From NCBI RefSeq assembly GCF_014203735.1, contig NZ_JACHJQ010000003.1, forward strand, positions 1-64,000: 64,000 nucleotides of DNA, written 5' to 3'. How positions within the stretch are numbered: position 1 is the first letter of the stretch; every line of letters starts with the position of its first letter. A program made the translations under genes and the position numbers. Below the pieces are notes generated by a model, which was not told the origin of the DNA, made no database searches, and was given only the letters and a program-made list of their open reading frames with translations. The stretch comes from Actinophytocola algeriensis. GTDB taxonomy: Bacteria > Actinomycetota > Actinomycetes > Mycobacteriales > Pseudonocardiaceae. Positions 25,423 through 33,937 of this stretch are shown here, piece by piece.

Positions 25423-25671
25423 TCAGCGGCGGACCGGTGGGATGCCATCCTCTCCGGGCGCGAGGCCCAGCATGTCCAGCAGTTCTCGGCAGTCCTCGAC
25501 GCTCTGTGCGCTGCGAGCCACGGCGAGCTGTGCACGGCGCACCTGCTCGTCGGACACGCGTGAGGTCTCGCCGCTCCGCTGGGCCGGCACACCGCCGTTG
25601 CCGAAATTGAGGGCGGTGTCCCTTGACTCGTGCTGCAACAGGAAGTCACGGACTTCGACTGGGCCGCTCAT
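25423..25671 (-). CDS. small conserved hypothetical protein (82 aa)
   Basis: This soluble 82-residue ORF begins MSGPVEVRDFLLQHESRD, has a helical region (RVSDEQVRRAQLAVARSAQ) and ends GIPPVRR. It has no membrane segment or known motif. It lies 125 nt upstream of the tRNA-Glu gene on the same strand. Codon use looks genuine with strong third-position GC. Function unknown. Confidence 0.65.
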   Translation of the reverse strand: MSGPVEVRDFLLQHESRDTALNFGNGGVPAQRSGETSRVSDEQVRRAQLAVARSAQSVEDCRELLDMLGLAPGEDGIPPVRR

Positions 25672-26046
25672 GTCGCCTCCCCGACCATCAGGTTTCGGGG
25701 AAGGCTATGAGACTCGGGGCCATTACCACAGCCCCCCGAGGAGTGAATCCGCCCCCCACGGATAGTAGTCGTGGCCGATCAGCCTCCCGGTCACACCCGT
25801 CGGGACCTACAGAACCGCTTGACTCAGATCACCCGAATGGCCGCAGTCGATCATCGACCACCCCATGGTGACGTCGCCTGAGTAGAGAGGCTGATCGAGC
25901 TACCCCCGATCGATCCGCCTGCGACCAGCGGTGACGGCATTTCGAGCAAGGCGACCCATGTGGGGGACGCCTGCTCCCTCAAGCGCGGCGCGCCGCGGGT
26001 CGAAGCCATAGATGGGAGGCCGTACGAGAAAGGACACCTGAGACCA
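25672..26046. other. intergenic region without recognised gene
   Basis: These 375 bases separate the 82-residue gene (leftward) from the metal-binding gene (rightward). The middle is less GC-rich than coding DNA and must hold both promoters. Frames across it have poor codon bias and I see no RNA gene, repeat or clear hairpin. Confidence 0.5.
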
Positions 26047-26052
26047 GTGCCC

Positions 26053-26265
26053 ATGCACACGATCTACAACGTGTACCGGGTCGCCGGCATGACCTGCGAC
26101 CACTGCGCCAACTCGGTCACCGAGGAGCTGTCAGGGCTCGCCAACGTCACGGACGTGGACGTGAACCTGTCCACCGGCTCGGTGACGATCACGAGCGCCG
26201 ACGAGCTGAGCCGCCCGCGCGTGGCGGCGGCCGTGGCCTCGGCAGGCCACCGGCTTGCCGACTGA
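26053..26265 (+). CDS. heavy-metal-associated (CopZ-like) metallochaperone
   Basis: This 70-residue protein is a single HMA domain with the copper-binding motif GMTCDHC at about residues 13-19. It probably binds Cu(I) or another soft metal and passes it to an ATPase; no such ATPase or CsoR gene is in the window. The start is ATG 26053 or GTG 26047; the AGGA upstream is rather distant from both. Confidence 0.88.
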   Translation: MHTIYNVYRVAGMTCDHCANSVTEELSGLANVTDVDVNLSTGSVTITSADELSRPRVAAAVASAGHRLAD

Positions 26266-26674
26266 AACGTTGTGACTCCACCTTCGGGATCGGTCCACAA
26301 GAAACCGGCACGTCCGGCCGAACCTGGCCCTTGGTGGAACTTCCGTCCGGCAGACCCGGCATAGCCGCTGGTCACCGGGCCGCAGGGTGGAGATTTGAGC
26401 GCCGCGGCGAACACCAGGTGAATAGTTCTCTAGATTTTTCACCTTTGCCCTCTCCCCCCGGGCGCGTGCGCGTGCAACAATCGACTCGCTGACACACCCC
26501 CGGTCAGCGCCTGTGGAGATCCCCTCCGGCCCCCGCGTTCCTCCCCCTGGCGCGGGGGCCTCTCCATGTCCGCACCCGGTTTGCGCAGCACAAATACCCA
26601 CAGTGACGCAACCCTTACGCGTGATTTGGGTTGCTTTGCTGGTGAGACCGCAATCCGTTCGTTATTCTTCCCAG
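26266..26674. other. intergenic region with an inverted repeat, no gene recognised
   Basis: These 409 bases contain locally AT-richer DNA near 26420-26440. A perfect inverted repeat, GCAACCC at 26608-26614 with GGGTTGC at 26628-26634, lies about 40 nt before the next gene. That repeat could be an operator of the following gene. No convincing ORF lies here. Confidence 0.45.
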
Positions 26675-27010
26675 GTGCTTTTCACCGGACGTAGTCGACC
26701 AAGCGCCAAGGCGGCGGCAGATCGTGCCGACGCCGGGCGTCATCGCACCGAGGTGGAGCAGGGTGAGGCCCTGCCGGACCACGAACTCGAGTCGTACCTG
26801 GCCGCTCTTTCCCCCGAGGGCGACCCCGAGACGACGGGCTCAGGCCGCCGCTTCGGTGGGTCGCAGGTCTACCAGCTGCGCATGTCGCTGATGGCGAACG
26901 AGCAGCTGCGTGAGATCGCGGCACACAACCAGACCTCGCCACTCGCGCTCGCCCAGGAGTGGGTGATGCAGCGCCTCGAGTGGGAGGCACAGCAGCTTCC
27001 CCGCCGCTGA
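26675..27010 (+). CDS. conserved actinobacterial protein with ribbon-helix-helix-like end
   Basis: From GTG 26675 the protein has about 111 residues. An N-terminal basic, Ala-rich part leads to an acidic middle (EVEQGEALPDHELESYLAAL). The conserved C-terminal segment VYQLRMSLMANEQLREIAAH has one strand followed by helices, like a CopG/Arc DNA-binding fold. The start is uncertain, since frames stay open to 26513 but the upstream part has poor codon bias. A regulator is plausible but unproven. Confidence 0.72.
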   Translation: MLFTGRSRPSAKAAADRADAGRHRTEVEQGEALPDHELESYLAALSPEGDPETTGSGRRFGGSQVYQLRMSLMANEQLREIAAHNQTSPLALAQEWVMQRLEWEAQQLPRR

Positions 27011-27080
27011 ACCGACCGCAAGCCCCGACAACCCACGCAAGACAACGCTGAGCCCGAGCAACGCTGAGCCCGAGCAACAC

Positions 27081-27114
27081 GAAGGGCCCCGGTCGCACCC
27101 GACCGGGGCCCTTC
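27081..27114. terminator. bidirectional hairpin terminator
   Basis: GAAGGGCCCCGGTC at 27081-27094 pairs perfectly (14 bp) with GACCGGGGCCCTTC at 27101-27114 around a 6-nt loop. It lies between the convergent ends of the 111-residue protein gene and the cold-shock gene. Confidence 0.88.
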
Positions 27115-27127
27115 GGCGCTGAGCTAC

Positions 27128-27331
27128 CTACAGTGCGCGCACGTTCGTCGCCTGGGGACCCTTCGTGCCCTGCCCAACCTCGAACTCGACACGCTGGTTC
27201 TCCTCCAGGGTGCGGAAACCCTTGCCCTGGATCTCCGAGTAGTGCACGAAGACGTCGTCGCCGCCCTCGTCAACGGCGATGAAGCCGAAGCCCTTCTCGG
27301 AGTTGAACCACTTCACTGTGCCCTGTGCCAT
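27128..27331 (-). CDS. cold-shock protein, CspA family
   Basis: This 67-residue single-domain protein has both RNA-binding motifs, KGFGFI and VFVHYSEI, and the start [10 protein letters not shown]. It binds single-stranded nucleic acid and acts as an RNA chaperone. ATG 27331 is fixed by family length. It is monocistronic with a terminator on its 3' side. Confidence 0.96.
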   Translation of the reverse strand: MAQGTVKWFNSEKGFGFIAVDEGGDDVFVHYSEIQGKGFRTLEENQRVEFEVGQGTKGPQATNVRAL

Positions 27332-27688
27332 CCGCCTGCCTCCGTCGCAGGATAAGCATGGGGTTGCACCATGCAACCCCGGCAGCCCCTCGGGCGTTCC
27401 TCCGTCAACTCCGACGGACAAGCGGCACGCCCGCGTTTGTACGTTCCGCGAGCGTGTAAAGCACGAACACAGAAACTACTAACGGCCTGCGCGGCAGAGC
27501 GTAGCGCGACGACCACTCGCGGCACTACTACTTGCACACGGCTGATTACACCCCCGATTCGATAGCCGCTGGCTGCGGCCGGGCGAACCTGCGTGATCTG
27601 CATCACATACGAACGAGCCAACGTATATCCACCCAAAGGCGTCGAAACAGATGTGAGCTTGACGCAGTGGCGTGAACAGGGGGAATCG
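27332..27688. other. divergent intergenic region (cold-shock leader and L,D-transpeptidase promoter)
   Basis: These 357 bases separate two divergent genes. GC content drops around 27420-27660, fitting promoters. The cold-shock gene may have a long 5' leader, common in the family, but I cannot identify a defined RNA switch. No convincing ORF is present. An AGGGGG ribosome site for the transpeptidase lies at the right end. Confidence 0.5.
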
Positions 27689-28894
27689 ATGGGTGGACGG
27701 TGGTCTCGGTGGGTGCCGAGAGCAGTTCTGGCAGCGGGGGTCGTGGCTGTCCTGGGGTTGACGGCCTGCAGTTCCGGCGACGACGCCGCGAGCCCGTTCG
27801 GCGACAAGCAGACGTCCTCGGACACTCCCGCGGGGCAGGCGGCGCCCAAACCGCCCGCGAAGATCACGCTCACGCCGACGTCCGGCGCGGTGGACGTCTC
27901 GCCAGTGGCGCCGGTGAACGTGACGGTCGCCGACGGCACCATCGAAGCGCTGACGCTGACCAACCCGACCGGCAAGCAGGTCGTCGGGCAGCTGTCGGCG
28001 GACAAGACGTCCTGGGCGGTCGGTGAGCCGCTCGGCTACGGCAAGACCTACACGTGGGCGGGCACCGCGAAGGGCACGGACGGCAAGACCGCGCCGATCT
28101 CGGGGTCCTTCACCACGGTCACCCCCGCCGGGCAGGTCGACGCGTCGCTGAACGTCGGCGACGGCAAGACCTACGGCGTCGCGATGCCGATCGCCGTGAA
28201 GTTCGAGCGCGACGTCACCGACAAGGCCACGGTGCAGAAGGCCATGACGGTCACGACGTCCGTGCCGACCGAGGGCGCGTGGGCGTGGCTGGACGACCGC
28301 ACCGCGCACTGGCGGCCCAAGACGTACTGGGCGCCGGGCACGCAGGTCAACCTGGTGGCGAAGCTGTACGGCACCCCGTTCGGCGACGGCAAGTACGGCG
28401 CCGAGGACCGGACCGCGCACTTCACCATCGGCCGCTCGCAGATCGTGCAGGCCAACACGCAGACGCACCGCCTCGTGGTCATCCGCGACGGCGTGCAGGT
28501 GGCGGACTTCCCGGCGAGCTACGGGCTGGAGTCCGACCCCGGCCGCGTCACCCACAGCGGCACGCACGTGGTGATGTCGAAGCACGAGACGTACTCGATG
28601 ACCAACCCGAAGTACAACTACGAGAACGTGGTCGTGCCGTGGGCGGTCCGGATCTCTAACAACGGCGAGTTCATCCACGGGTACGCGCCGTCGATCTGGG
28701 CGCAGGGCAAGCAGAACGTGTCGCACGGCTGCGCGAACCTGGCGCCGGAGAACGCGAAGATCTACTTCGACAGCGCGATGACCGGTGACCCGGTCGAGAT
28801 CGTCGGCAGCACCGAACAGCTCGGCGCCGAGGACGGCGACTACTACGACTGGGCCCTGACCTGGGACCAGTGGCTGGCCAAGTCCGCCGTGTGA
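27689..28894 (+). CDS. L,D-transpeptidase lipoprotein (YkuD domain)
   Basis: This 401-residue exported protein has a signal peptide ending in lipobox LTAC (Cys near residue 24). Two Ig-like domains (about 50-250) and a YkuD catalytic domain follow, with a conserved His region and the active-site motif SHGCANL near residue 345. It makes 3-3 cross-links in peptidoglycan outside the membrane, as mycobacterial Ldt proteins do. ATG 27689 follows AGGGGG; a longer frame from 27593 lacks support. Downstream is a hairpin and then an AraC regulator. Confidence 0.93.
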   Translation: MGGRWSRWVPRAVLAAGVVAVLGLTACSSGDDAASPFGDKQTSSDTPAGQAAPKPPAKITLTPTSGAVDVSPVAPVNVTVADGTIEALTLTNPTGKQVVGQLSADKTSWAVGEPLGYGKTYTWAGTAKGTDGKTAPISGSFTTVTPAGQVDASLNVGDGKTYGVAMPIAVKFERDVTDKATVQKAMTVTTSVPTEGAWAWLDDRTAHWRPKTYWAPGTQVNLVAKLYGTPFGDGKYGAEDRTAHFTIGRSQIVQANTQTHRLVVIRDGVQVADFPASYGLESDPGRVTHSGTHVVMSKHETYSMTNPKYNYENVVVPWAVRISNNGEFIHGYAPSIWAQGKQNVSHGCANLAPENAKIYFDSAMTGDPVEIVGSTEQLGAEDGDYYDWALTWDQWLAKSAV

Positions 28895-28923
28895 CCACCG
28901 AAGCCGCGTCAATCATCTATGGT

Positions 28924-28957
28924 GTCGCCCCAGTGCTGGACGAAGCATTGGGGCGAC
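28924..28957. terminator. hairpin directly before the AraC gene
   Basis: GTCGCCCCAGTGCT at 28924-28937 pairs with AGCATTGGGGCGAC at 28944-28957, 14 positions with one G-T pair, around a 6-nt loop. It can end the L,D-transpeptidase transcript. It ends only 4 nt before the AraC start codon, filling the place of a ribosome site. Confidence 0.75.
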
Positions 28958-28961
28958 ATCC

Positions 28962-29858
28962 ATGTCTGGGCCATCCACGTCACGGGCGTTCGCGGCTCTT
29001 TCGTCTGCGCTGCCGGCCGCGGCGGCCGGTAACGGTGACAGTGCCGGTGACGACGTGGCCGTCGGCTATCTCGTCGTGCGTGCCTCCGGCGCCAGCGCCG
29101 CACGGATGGCGATCGACGCGCCGACCGTCGCGGCCCGTGAACCGGCGCAGATCCAGCTGGTGATGCGGGCGTCGCTGCCGAAGTACGTGCCGGCGCGCGG
29201 CGTCAGCCTGTCTTTTCCGGAATGCGCGCTGCGGGCACGGCCTGCCGGTCGCAGCGGCACGGTCATGCTGACCGTTTCGACCGCGAAACTGTCGATCAGC
29301 TTCGCGGAGCTGCGGCCGCTGATGTTCCGGCCCGTCCCGCTGGACCGGTCACTGCAGACGTTGTTCGCGGCGGCCGTGTCGCACCTGCTGGTGGTGTCGG
29401 GTTCCCTTGACCCGCACGGGATCAAGCCGTACCTGACCGGGCTCGCGGAACTGGTGCTGCGCAGCGCGCTGCGCACCGAGCTGAGCCGGGCGGACGCGAT
29501 CGCCACCCGCCGCCGCGATGCCGTCGCCCACATCAAGGAGCACCTGTCCGACCCGGCGCTGACCGCGGAGCGGATCGCGGAGGCGCTGTTCATCTCGCGG
29601 CGGCGGCTGTACCAGTTGTTCGACGACGGGGACGGGGTTTCCGGCCGCATCCGGCAACTGCGGATCGACCGCGCGAAAGAGCTCCTCGGCGATCCGGCAC
29701 ACGCGAACCGCGGCATCGGGGAAATCTCCAAACAATGCGGATTCGCGAACGCCGCGCACTTTTCCAGGACATTCCGGAAAGTGGTCGGGGAAACACCCCG
29801 GGACTACCGGGACAAACTGCTGACCGACTCCGCGAAATCCACCGACGACACCAGCTGA
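28962..29858 (+). CDS. AraC-family transcriptional regulator
   Basis: This 298-residue protein has an N-terminal ligand-binding-like domain (about 1-180) and a C-terminal double helix-turn-helix (about 190-285, with LTAERIAEALFISRRRLYQLF and ISKQCGFANAAHFSRTFRK). It has no close target genes: downstream genes are convergent. Its last 55 nt overlap the end of the leftward gene 29804-30367. Confidence 0.9.
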   Translation: MSGPSTSRAFAALSSALPAAAAGNGDSAGDDVAVGYLVVRASGASAARMAIDAPTVAAREPAQIQLVMRASLPKYVPARGVSLSFPECALRARPAGRSGTVMLTVSTAKLSISFAELRPLMFRPVPLDRSLQTLFAAAVSHLLVVSGSLDPHGIKPYLTGLAELVLRSALRTELSRADAIATRRRDAVAHIKEHLSDPALTAERIAEALFISRRRLYQLFDDGDGVSGRIRQLRIDRAKELLGDPAHANRGIGEISKQCGFANAAHFSRTFRKVVGETPRDYRDKLLTDSAKSTDDTS

Positions 29859-30367
29859 CCCAGCACGGTCGCCAGTTCGAGCCAGCCGCGGCCGGTCGTG
29901 GAATGCAGGGTGAACACGGCCATCCGCCTGCCGTCGGGCTCGATCACCACGGCCTGTAGCTGGGCGCCCGCGGTGGGCGCGGCGGACAGCAGGATCCGTT
30001 CCGCGATCACCACCGGGTAGCCGCGGGTGGTGGTCGACGACGTGACCTCGCGGATGTCCTGCCCGTCGCCGTCGGACAGGTGGTGCGCCAGCTCCGCCGC
30101 CGCGTCCGGACCGAGCGGGGTGTCGGCCGTGACGACCATGCCGACGAGGATCGCCGGGTCGGCCTGCGCGTGCGACGCCACGGCGACCAGGCCCGCGCCG
30201 TTCTCGTGCGCCAGCTCCGCCGCGTCGCGCGCGGCGAGCGCGACGCCGGGGTCGTGTGCCGACTCCGGGCCGCGGACGGACACGAGCAGCTCGGTCAGCG
30301 CCGTGGCCGTCGCGTCGACCGAGTGCATCGACACCGGGGTGATCCCCGGGATGGCGGCCAGCTTCAC
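29804..30367 (-). CDS. unknown protein, last gene of ESX-like operon (187 aa)
   Basis: This 187-residue protein has no signal or clear membrane segment; the fold looks mixed alpha/beta. GTG 30367 overlaps the stop of the preceding gene by 4 nt, placing it in the ESX-like operon. It may be an EspG-like chaperone or a regulator of that operon, but I see no defining motif. Its 3' end is antisense to the AraC gene for 55 nt. Confidence 0.75.
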   Translation of the reverse strand: MKLAAIPGITPVSMHSVDATATALTELLVSVRGPESAHDPGVALAARDAAELAHENGAGLVAVASHAQADPAILVGMVVTADTPLGPDAAAELAHHLSDGDGQDIREVTSSTTTRGYPVVIAERILLSAAPTAGAQLQAVVIEPDGRRMAVFTLHSTTGRGWLELATVLGQLVSSVDFAESVSSLSR

Positions 30368-31101
30368 GACTCGCTCAGCGGGGTCTCGCCGAGCACCATC
30401 AGCTCACCCGTGCCGCGCAACGGCTGCGCGGCGGCGACCGCCATGACCCCGGCCGGTGGGGTGGCGAACGTGCCGGGGGCCACCAGCGCGGCCAGCGACG
30501 CGGACACGCGGGACGACCGGTTCAGCACCCCGGCCAGCGCGCGGATCGCCTGCCGGTCGTCCGCGGGCTCCGCACCGGTGTCGAGGGCCGCGGCCACGTC
30601 GTCGGCCGCTCGCTGGTGCGCGCGCTCCAGGTCCCGTGCCTCCGCCAGCACCTCCCGGAGCGCCGACTCGGCGGTGGCGACCCGGTCGGTCGCCGCGGCG
30701 ACGTCGACGCTCGCACTCGCCGCGGCCGCCGGGGTGGCGGCGAGGTCCAGGGTGTTCTGCCGGTCCTGCAGGGCGTCGCGGGCGTCGTCGAGCGCGCGGC
30801 GGGCACGCAGGGCACGCGCGTCCAGGTCCTCGGTGCGCCGCTTGTTCGCGGCGAGGGTCTCCGCCCACTGCTCCAGCACGGGGAGCGCGTCACGCAGCCT
30901 GCTTACATCCTCGGCCGGCACCTGCGCGCGGAACGCGTCCGCGGCGGCCCCTTCCCAGGCCGCGGTGTGCCGGGCCGCGGTGCGCACGGCTGGCCCGACC
31001 GACGCGAGCGCGTCCGCCGCCGCCCGCAGCTGCGTGATCGTCTGCGCGACCGCGTCGACGCTGCCGGGCGCCGGGTCGAAGCCGAGTCCCCGGTAGGTCA
31101 C
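30364..31101 (-). CDS. WXG100-superfamily-like coiled-coil protein (245 aa)
   Basis: The N-terminal part resembles a WXG100 helical hairpin with TAAWEGAAADAFR (W-x-G near residue 48). A long coiled coil (about 70-170) and an Ala/Pro-rich end follow. Such proteins are candidate substrates of type VII secretion. GTG 31101 gives a 4-nt overlap with the preceding stop; GTG 31104 is equally possible. Confidence 0.78.
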   Translation of the reverse strand: MTYRGLGFDPAPGSVDAVAQTITQLRAAADALASVGPAVRTAARHTAAWEGAAADAFRAQVPAEDVSRLRDALPVLEQWAETLAANKRRTEDLDARALRARRALDDARDALQDRQNTLDLAATPAAAASASVDVAAATDRVATAESALREVLAEARDLERAHQRAADDVAAALDTGAEPADDRQAIRALAGVLNRSSRVSASLAALVAPGTFATPPAGVMAVAAAQPLRGTGELMVLGETPLSES

Positions 31102-31376
31102 CACGGGCCCTGATCGAACCGGCTCGCCGCGTCGCTGTCCAGCTCGGTGTAGGTGTCACCGACCTGGCGCACCGACTCGGACAGCCCGGTGACGGTGGCA
31201 CGGGCGCGGGCCACGTCCGACGCCGCGCCCGCGAGCAGCGCACCGACGACCGCGCCCAGCCTGCCCGGGCCGACGTCACCGGCGGGGGTGAAGTCGATCT
31301 CCAGGTCGTCGGCCGCGGCCCGCAGCACCGCCTCGGCCGCGGCGATACCGGGCAGGTCGGCGGCGAAGCCGGTCAC
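31098..31376 (-). CDS. small ESX-associated protein (EspC/DUF2580-like, 92 aa)
   Basis: This 92-residue all-helical protein starts MTGFAADLPGIAAAEAVLRA and ends DAASRFDQGPW. Size and helix pattern fit EspC/DUF2580 proteins secreted with ESX systems. GTG 31376 overlaps the previous stop by 4 nt and its own stop overlaps the next gene. No signal peptide. Confidence 0.75.
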   Translation of the reverse strand: MTGFAADLPGIAAAEAVLRAAADDLEIDFTPAGDVGPGRLGAVVGALLAGAASDVARARATVTGLSESVRQVGDTYTELDSDAASRFDQGPW

Positions 31377-32578
31377 GCGCCGAACACCGACGGGTAGGCG
31401 GGTGGCAGGTCGTCGAGGAAGTCCACGCCCTGGTCGTACTTGTTGCGGTGCTCCTTGTCCTCGTCGCCCTGCGCGCCGTGGCCGAACGGCATGCCGCCGA
31501 AGGCACCCGGCCCGCCGGCACCGCGCGCGCCGTTCGCCATCCCGGCCGCGCCCGCCGCGCCGCGGCCCGGCACTCCGCCGGCACCCGCGAGTCCGCCGGG
31601 GCCGCCGTAGCCGGGTGAGTTGCGGACGATGTCGGAGCCGCCGGAGCCGAGGCTGCCGAGCCCACCGCCGTACCCGGAGCCACCGCCGTACCCGGGCCCA
31701 CCGCCGGGGCCCACGGAGGTGGACCCGCCGCCGGTCAGGGATGGGACGTAGCTCGAGGCGGTCGTGGTCGAGTTCCCGCCGGCGCCGACCGGCGGCGGCG
31801 TGGTGGTGTGCTCCGGCGGTGTCGGTGTCCCGTCCGGCGTCGGGTCCGGTGCCGGGTGGGGCGTCGGTGTCCAGGTGTCGACGCCCTGGTTGGTCGTCGC
31901 GGCCGCGTCGGAGAAGTGCGGCATCGTGTCGTGGACGTCCTTCGACTGGCCCTCGTAGGCCTCCATGACGGCCACGGCCTCGGCCTTGCGGGCGCGGGCC
32001 TCCTCGTGGCTGACCATGCCGTCGGACAGGAGCTGCTTCAGCAGGATCGCGGTGCTCGGGCCGCCCGTGCTGGTGACCGTGTAGCCGTCGCGGAAGTTGC
32101 GTTCGGCGGTCGCGAACGCCGGGTCCGGCATGTGCGACTGCGCGCGGCCGACCGCGTCGGTGTAGGACGACATGCCCTCGGCGATCTTGCTCGCGGTCTG
32201 GCTCGCGGTGCCCGCCCACTGCATGAGCCGCGAGTTCGACGCGGCCGAGTTGACCGCGGCCTGGCCGTGCCACGCGCCCATCAGGCGTTCCATCACCCGC
32301 TGCACGTCGCTGGTGGTCGCCTCGATCTTGCCGGCGAGCGTGCTCCACTGCGCGGCGCGGGACGACATGTCGCCGACGTTCGCCCGGTGGATCATGTCGA
32401 ACAGCTGGTCGTGCTGGTAGGCGTCCCAGTTGACCTTGCCGAAGCGGCCGGGCCGCCGATTGCGCTTGCGCTTCTCGCGCAGGTCGTCGCGCCGCTTCTT
32501 GGCGCGCTCGGACCAGCCGTGCACCTCCCGCCAGGTCTCGTGGCGGCGGTCGCGGTCGTAGTCGTCGGGGACGTTCAT
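31373..32578 (-). CDS. WXG/PPE-like secreted protein with Gly-rich tail
   Basis: This 401-residue protein has a charged N-terminus and a helical domain (about 45-250) containing GAWHGQAAV, a W-x-G turn near residue 106. It then has a Pro/Thr-rich linker and a Gly-Tyr-rich low-complexity tail, ending DLPPAYPSVFGA. This build matches large substrates of type VII secretion. ATG 32578 overlaps the preceding stop by one base. It is the central gene of the operon. Confidence 0.82.
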   Translation of the reverse strand: MNVPDDYDRDRRHETWREVHGWSERAKKRRDDLREKRKRNRRPGRFGKVNWDAYQHDQLFDMIHRANVGDMSSRAAQWSTLAGKIEATTSDVQRVMERLMGAWHGQAAVNSAASNSRLMQWAGTASQTASKIAEGMSSYTDAVGRAQSHMPDPAFATAERNFRDGYTVTSTGGPSTAILLKQLLSDGMVSHEEARARKAEAVAVMEAYEGQSKDVHDTMPHFSDAAATTNQGVDTWTPTPHPAPDPTPDGTPTPPEHTTTPPPVGAGGNSTTTASSYVPSLTGGGSTSVGPGGGPGYGGGSGYGGGLGSLGSGGSDIVRNSPGYGGPGGLAGAGGVPGRGAAGAAGMANGARGAGGPGAFGGMPFGHGAQGDEDKEHRNKYDQGVDFLDDLPPAYPSVFGA

Positions 32579-33048
32579 CAGGAAAGCTCCTCCAGCTGGC
32601 CCGCGTGCGTCCGCAGTTGGTCGACCGTGTCGTTCTCCACACCCTCGTAGGTGGCGAGTGTCTGCAGGATCGCGGTGCGGACCGAGATCAGCTCCTCCAT
32701 GTAGTCGAGCAGCGCGGTCTGCACGCCGCCCTCCAGGTCCGCGCGGTCGAGGAACGCCTTGCGCATGGGACCGGTGACCGGGCTGGTCCCGTCGCCGAGC
32801 GGGCCGGTCAGGTCCGCGGCGTCCCGCAGGTGGGCCAGCAGGTCGTCGTGCAGGCGCGCGAGGTCGCCCTCGGCCTGGCGCAACGTGGCGAAGTCGGCCT
32901 CGATGCCGTCCAGGCCGACGCCGGTGACCCCGTGCCGCACGTTCCCGAAGGAGGCCACACTCGGCAGGAACTGGATGACGTCCTGCTCCCGGTGCTCCTT
33001 CTGCAGCCTTTTGGCCTCGGTGAGATTGTCGATCCGATCGCCCGCCAT
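32578..33048 (-). CDS. helical protein heading the ESX-like operon (156 aa)
   Basis: This all-helical 156-residue protein, MAGDRIDNLTEAKRLQKEHR onward, has no signal or W-x-G motif. Length and helix content fit a secretion partner or chaperone of the next, W-x-G protein. It is the first clear gene of the operon; the small frame 33156-33326 lies 107 nt upstream. Confidence 0.76.
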   Translation of the reverse strand: MAGDRIDNLTEAKRLQKEHREQDVIQFLPSVASFGNVRHGVTGVGLDGIEADFATLRQAEGDLARLHDDLLAHLRDAADLTGPLGDGTSPVTGPMRKAFLDRADLEGGVQTALLDYMEELISVRTAILQTLATYEGVENDTVDQLRTHAGQLEELS

Positions 33049-33155
33049 GGGCTACCTCCACCCCGATCCTGCCGTCCCGGGCACCAGCCTGGTCATCGCG
33101 ACCGGCCGTGAACAGCAATTCCAGCACAGAGTGCACGGCTGGACACAACAGTCGC

Positions 33156-33326
33156 TCAACTGAACAAGCCATCCGGCAGGAGGAGCTGCGCGAGCCGGTC
33201 GGCCAGCGCGGAGCATCGCTCCAGCTCGGGGCCCACGATGTCCAGCACAGTGACGTCATCTTCGTCCACCCGGCCATTGCAGCCGGTCGACGGTGCCGTG
33301 TGGACAACTGTTGCACCGGTGGTCAC
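33156..33326 (-). CDS. candidate small protein upstream of ESX-like operon (56 aa)
   Basis: A frame from GTG 33326 (or GTG 33269, 37 codons) to TGA 33156 encodes an acidic then helical peptide: VDEDDVTVLDIVG, then ELERCSALADRLAQLL. The amphipathic pattern and third-position GC look coding. It is on the same strand as the operon. No family is recognised and no ribosome site is strong, so this is a tentative call. Confidence 0.4.
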   Translation of the reverse strand: MTTGATVVHTAPSTGCNGRVDEDDVTVLDIVGPELERCSALADRLAQLLLPDGLFS

Positions 33327-33361
33327 GGGGGCGACTCATCCGGACAACACGGTGCCCGATC

Positions 33362-33367
33362 TAGGCT
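33362..33367 (+). promoter_or_regulatory. -10 box for a leaderless thioesterase gene
   Basis: TAGGCT ends 6 nt before GTG 33374, so transcription would start at or next to the start codon. No ribosome site is present. No good -35 box is visible. Confidence 0.5.
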
Positions 33368-33373
33368 GAACGA

Positions 33374-33928
33374 GTGAGTCGCGTACCCCCGAAGTGGCCG
33401 CCGGTCGAGGTAGAGCACCCGGCGCCGCACCCGGACGCCCCTGAACAGGGCACCAAGCTCGGCCCCCACTACGCCCACTGCTTCGGCTGCGGCGACGAGA
33501 CCGAGGGCGGCCTGCACCTCCAGACCGAATGCGGCCACGACGCGACGATCATCGCCCAGTTCCACGTCACCGACGCCCACCAGGGCGCGCCCGGCCTGGC
33601 CCACGGCGGCCTGCTGGCCTGCGCGTTCGACGAGGCTCTTGGGTCGACGGTCGGCCAGCTCCTGAGGAAGCCCGCGGTCACCGGTAAGCTGGAAACGGAC
33701 TTCCTGCGCCCGGTCCCGGTCGGCTCGACACTGCACATAGCGGGCAAACTGGACGGCGTGGCAGGCCGCAAGGTGTACGCGAGCGCCGACGGCAGGCTCG
33801 ACGCCCCCGACGGCCCGATCGCCCTGCGCGCCAGGGCCCTGTTCGTCATCGTCGACTTCAGCCACTTCACCGAGCACGGCACCGCGGACCCACGCGACGT
33901 GCATCCCGACCGCGACATCAACCCGTAG
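33374..33928 (+). CDS. PaaI-like hotdog thioesterase
   Basis: This 184-residue protein is a single hotdog domain with the PaaI-type motif GLAHGGLLACAFDEALG (catalytic Asp/Glu region). Ahead of it is a short Pro-rich N-terminus with HCFGCGDE, common in actinobacterial relatives. It hydrolyses an acyl-CoA of unknown identity. The metallophosphoesterase gene follows after 9 nt, so the two are likely one operon. Confidence 0.88.
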   Translation: MSRVPPKWPPVEVEHPAPHPDAPEQGTKLGPHYAHCFGCGDETEGGLHLQTECGHDATIIAQFHVTDAHQGAPGLAHGGLLACAFDEALGSTVGQLLRKPAVTGKLETDFLRPVPVGSTLHIAGKLDGVAGRKVYASADGRLDAPDGPIALRARALFVIVDFSHFTEHGTADPRDVHPDRDINP

Positions 33929-33937
33929 AGGATCCGC

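Noticed and set aside
25851-26060. Minus-strand frame of 69 codons before the metal-binding protein
   Set aside because: Poor third-position GC, no ribosome site, overlaps the divergent promoter region.
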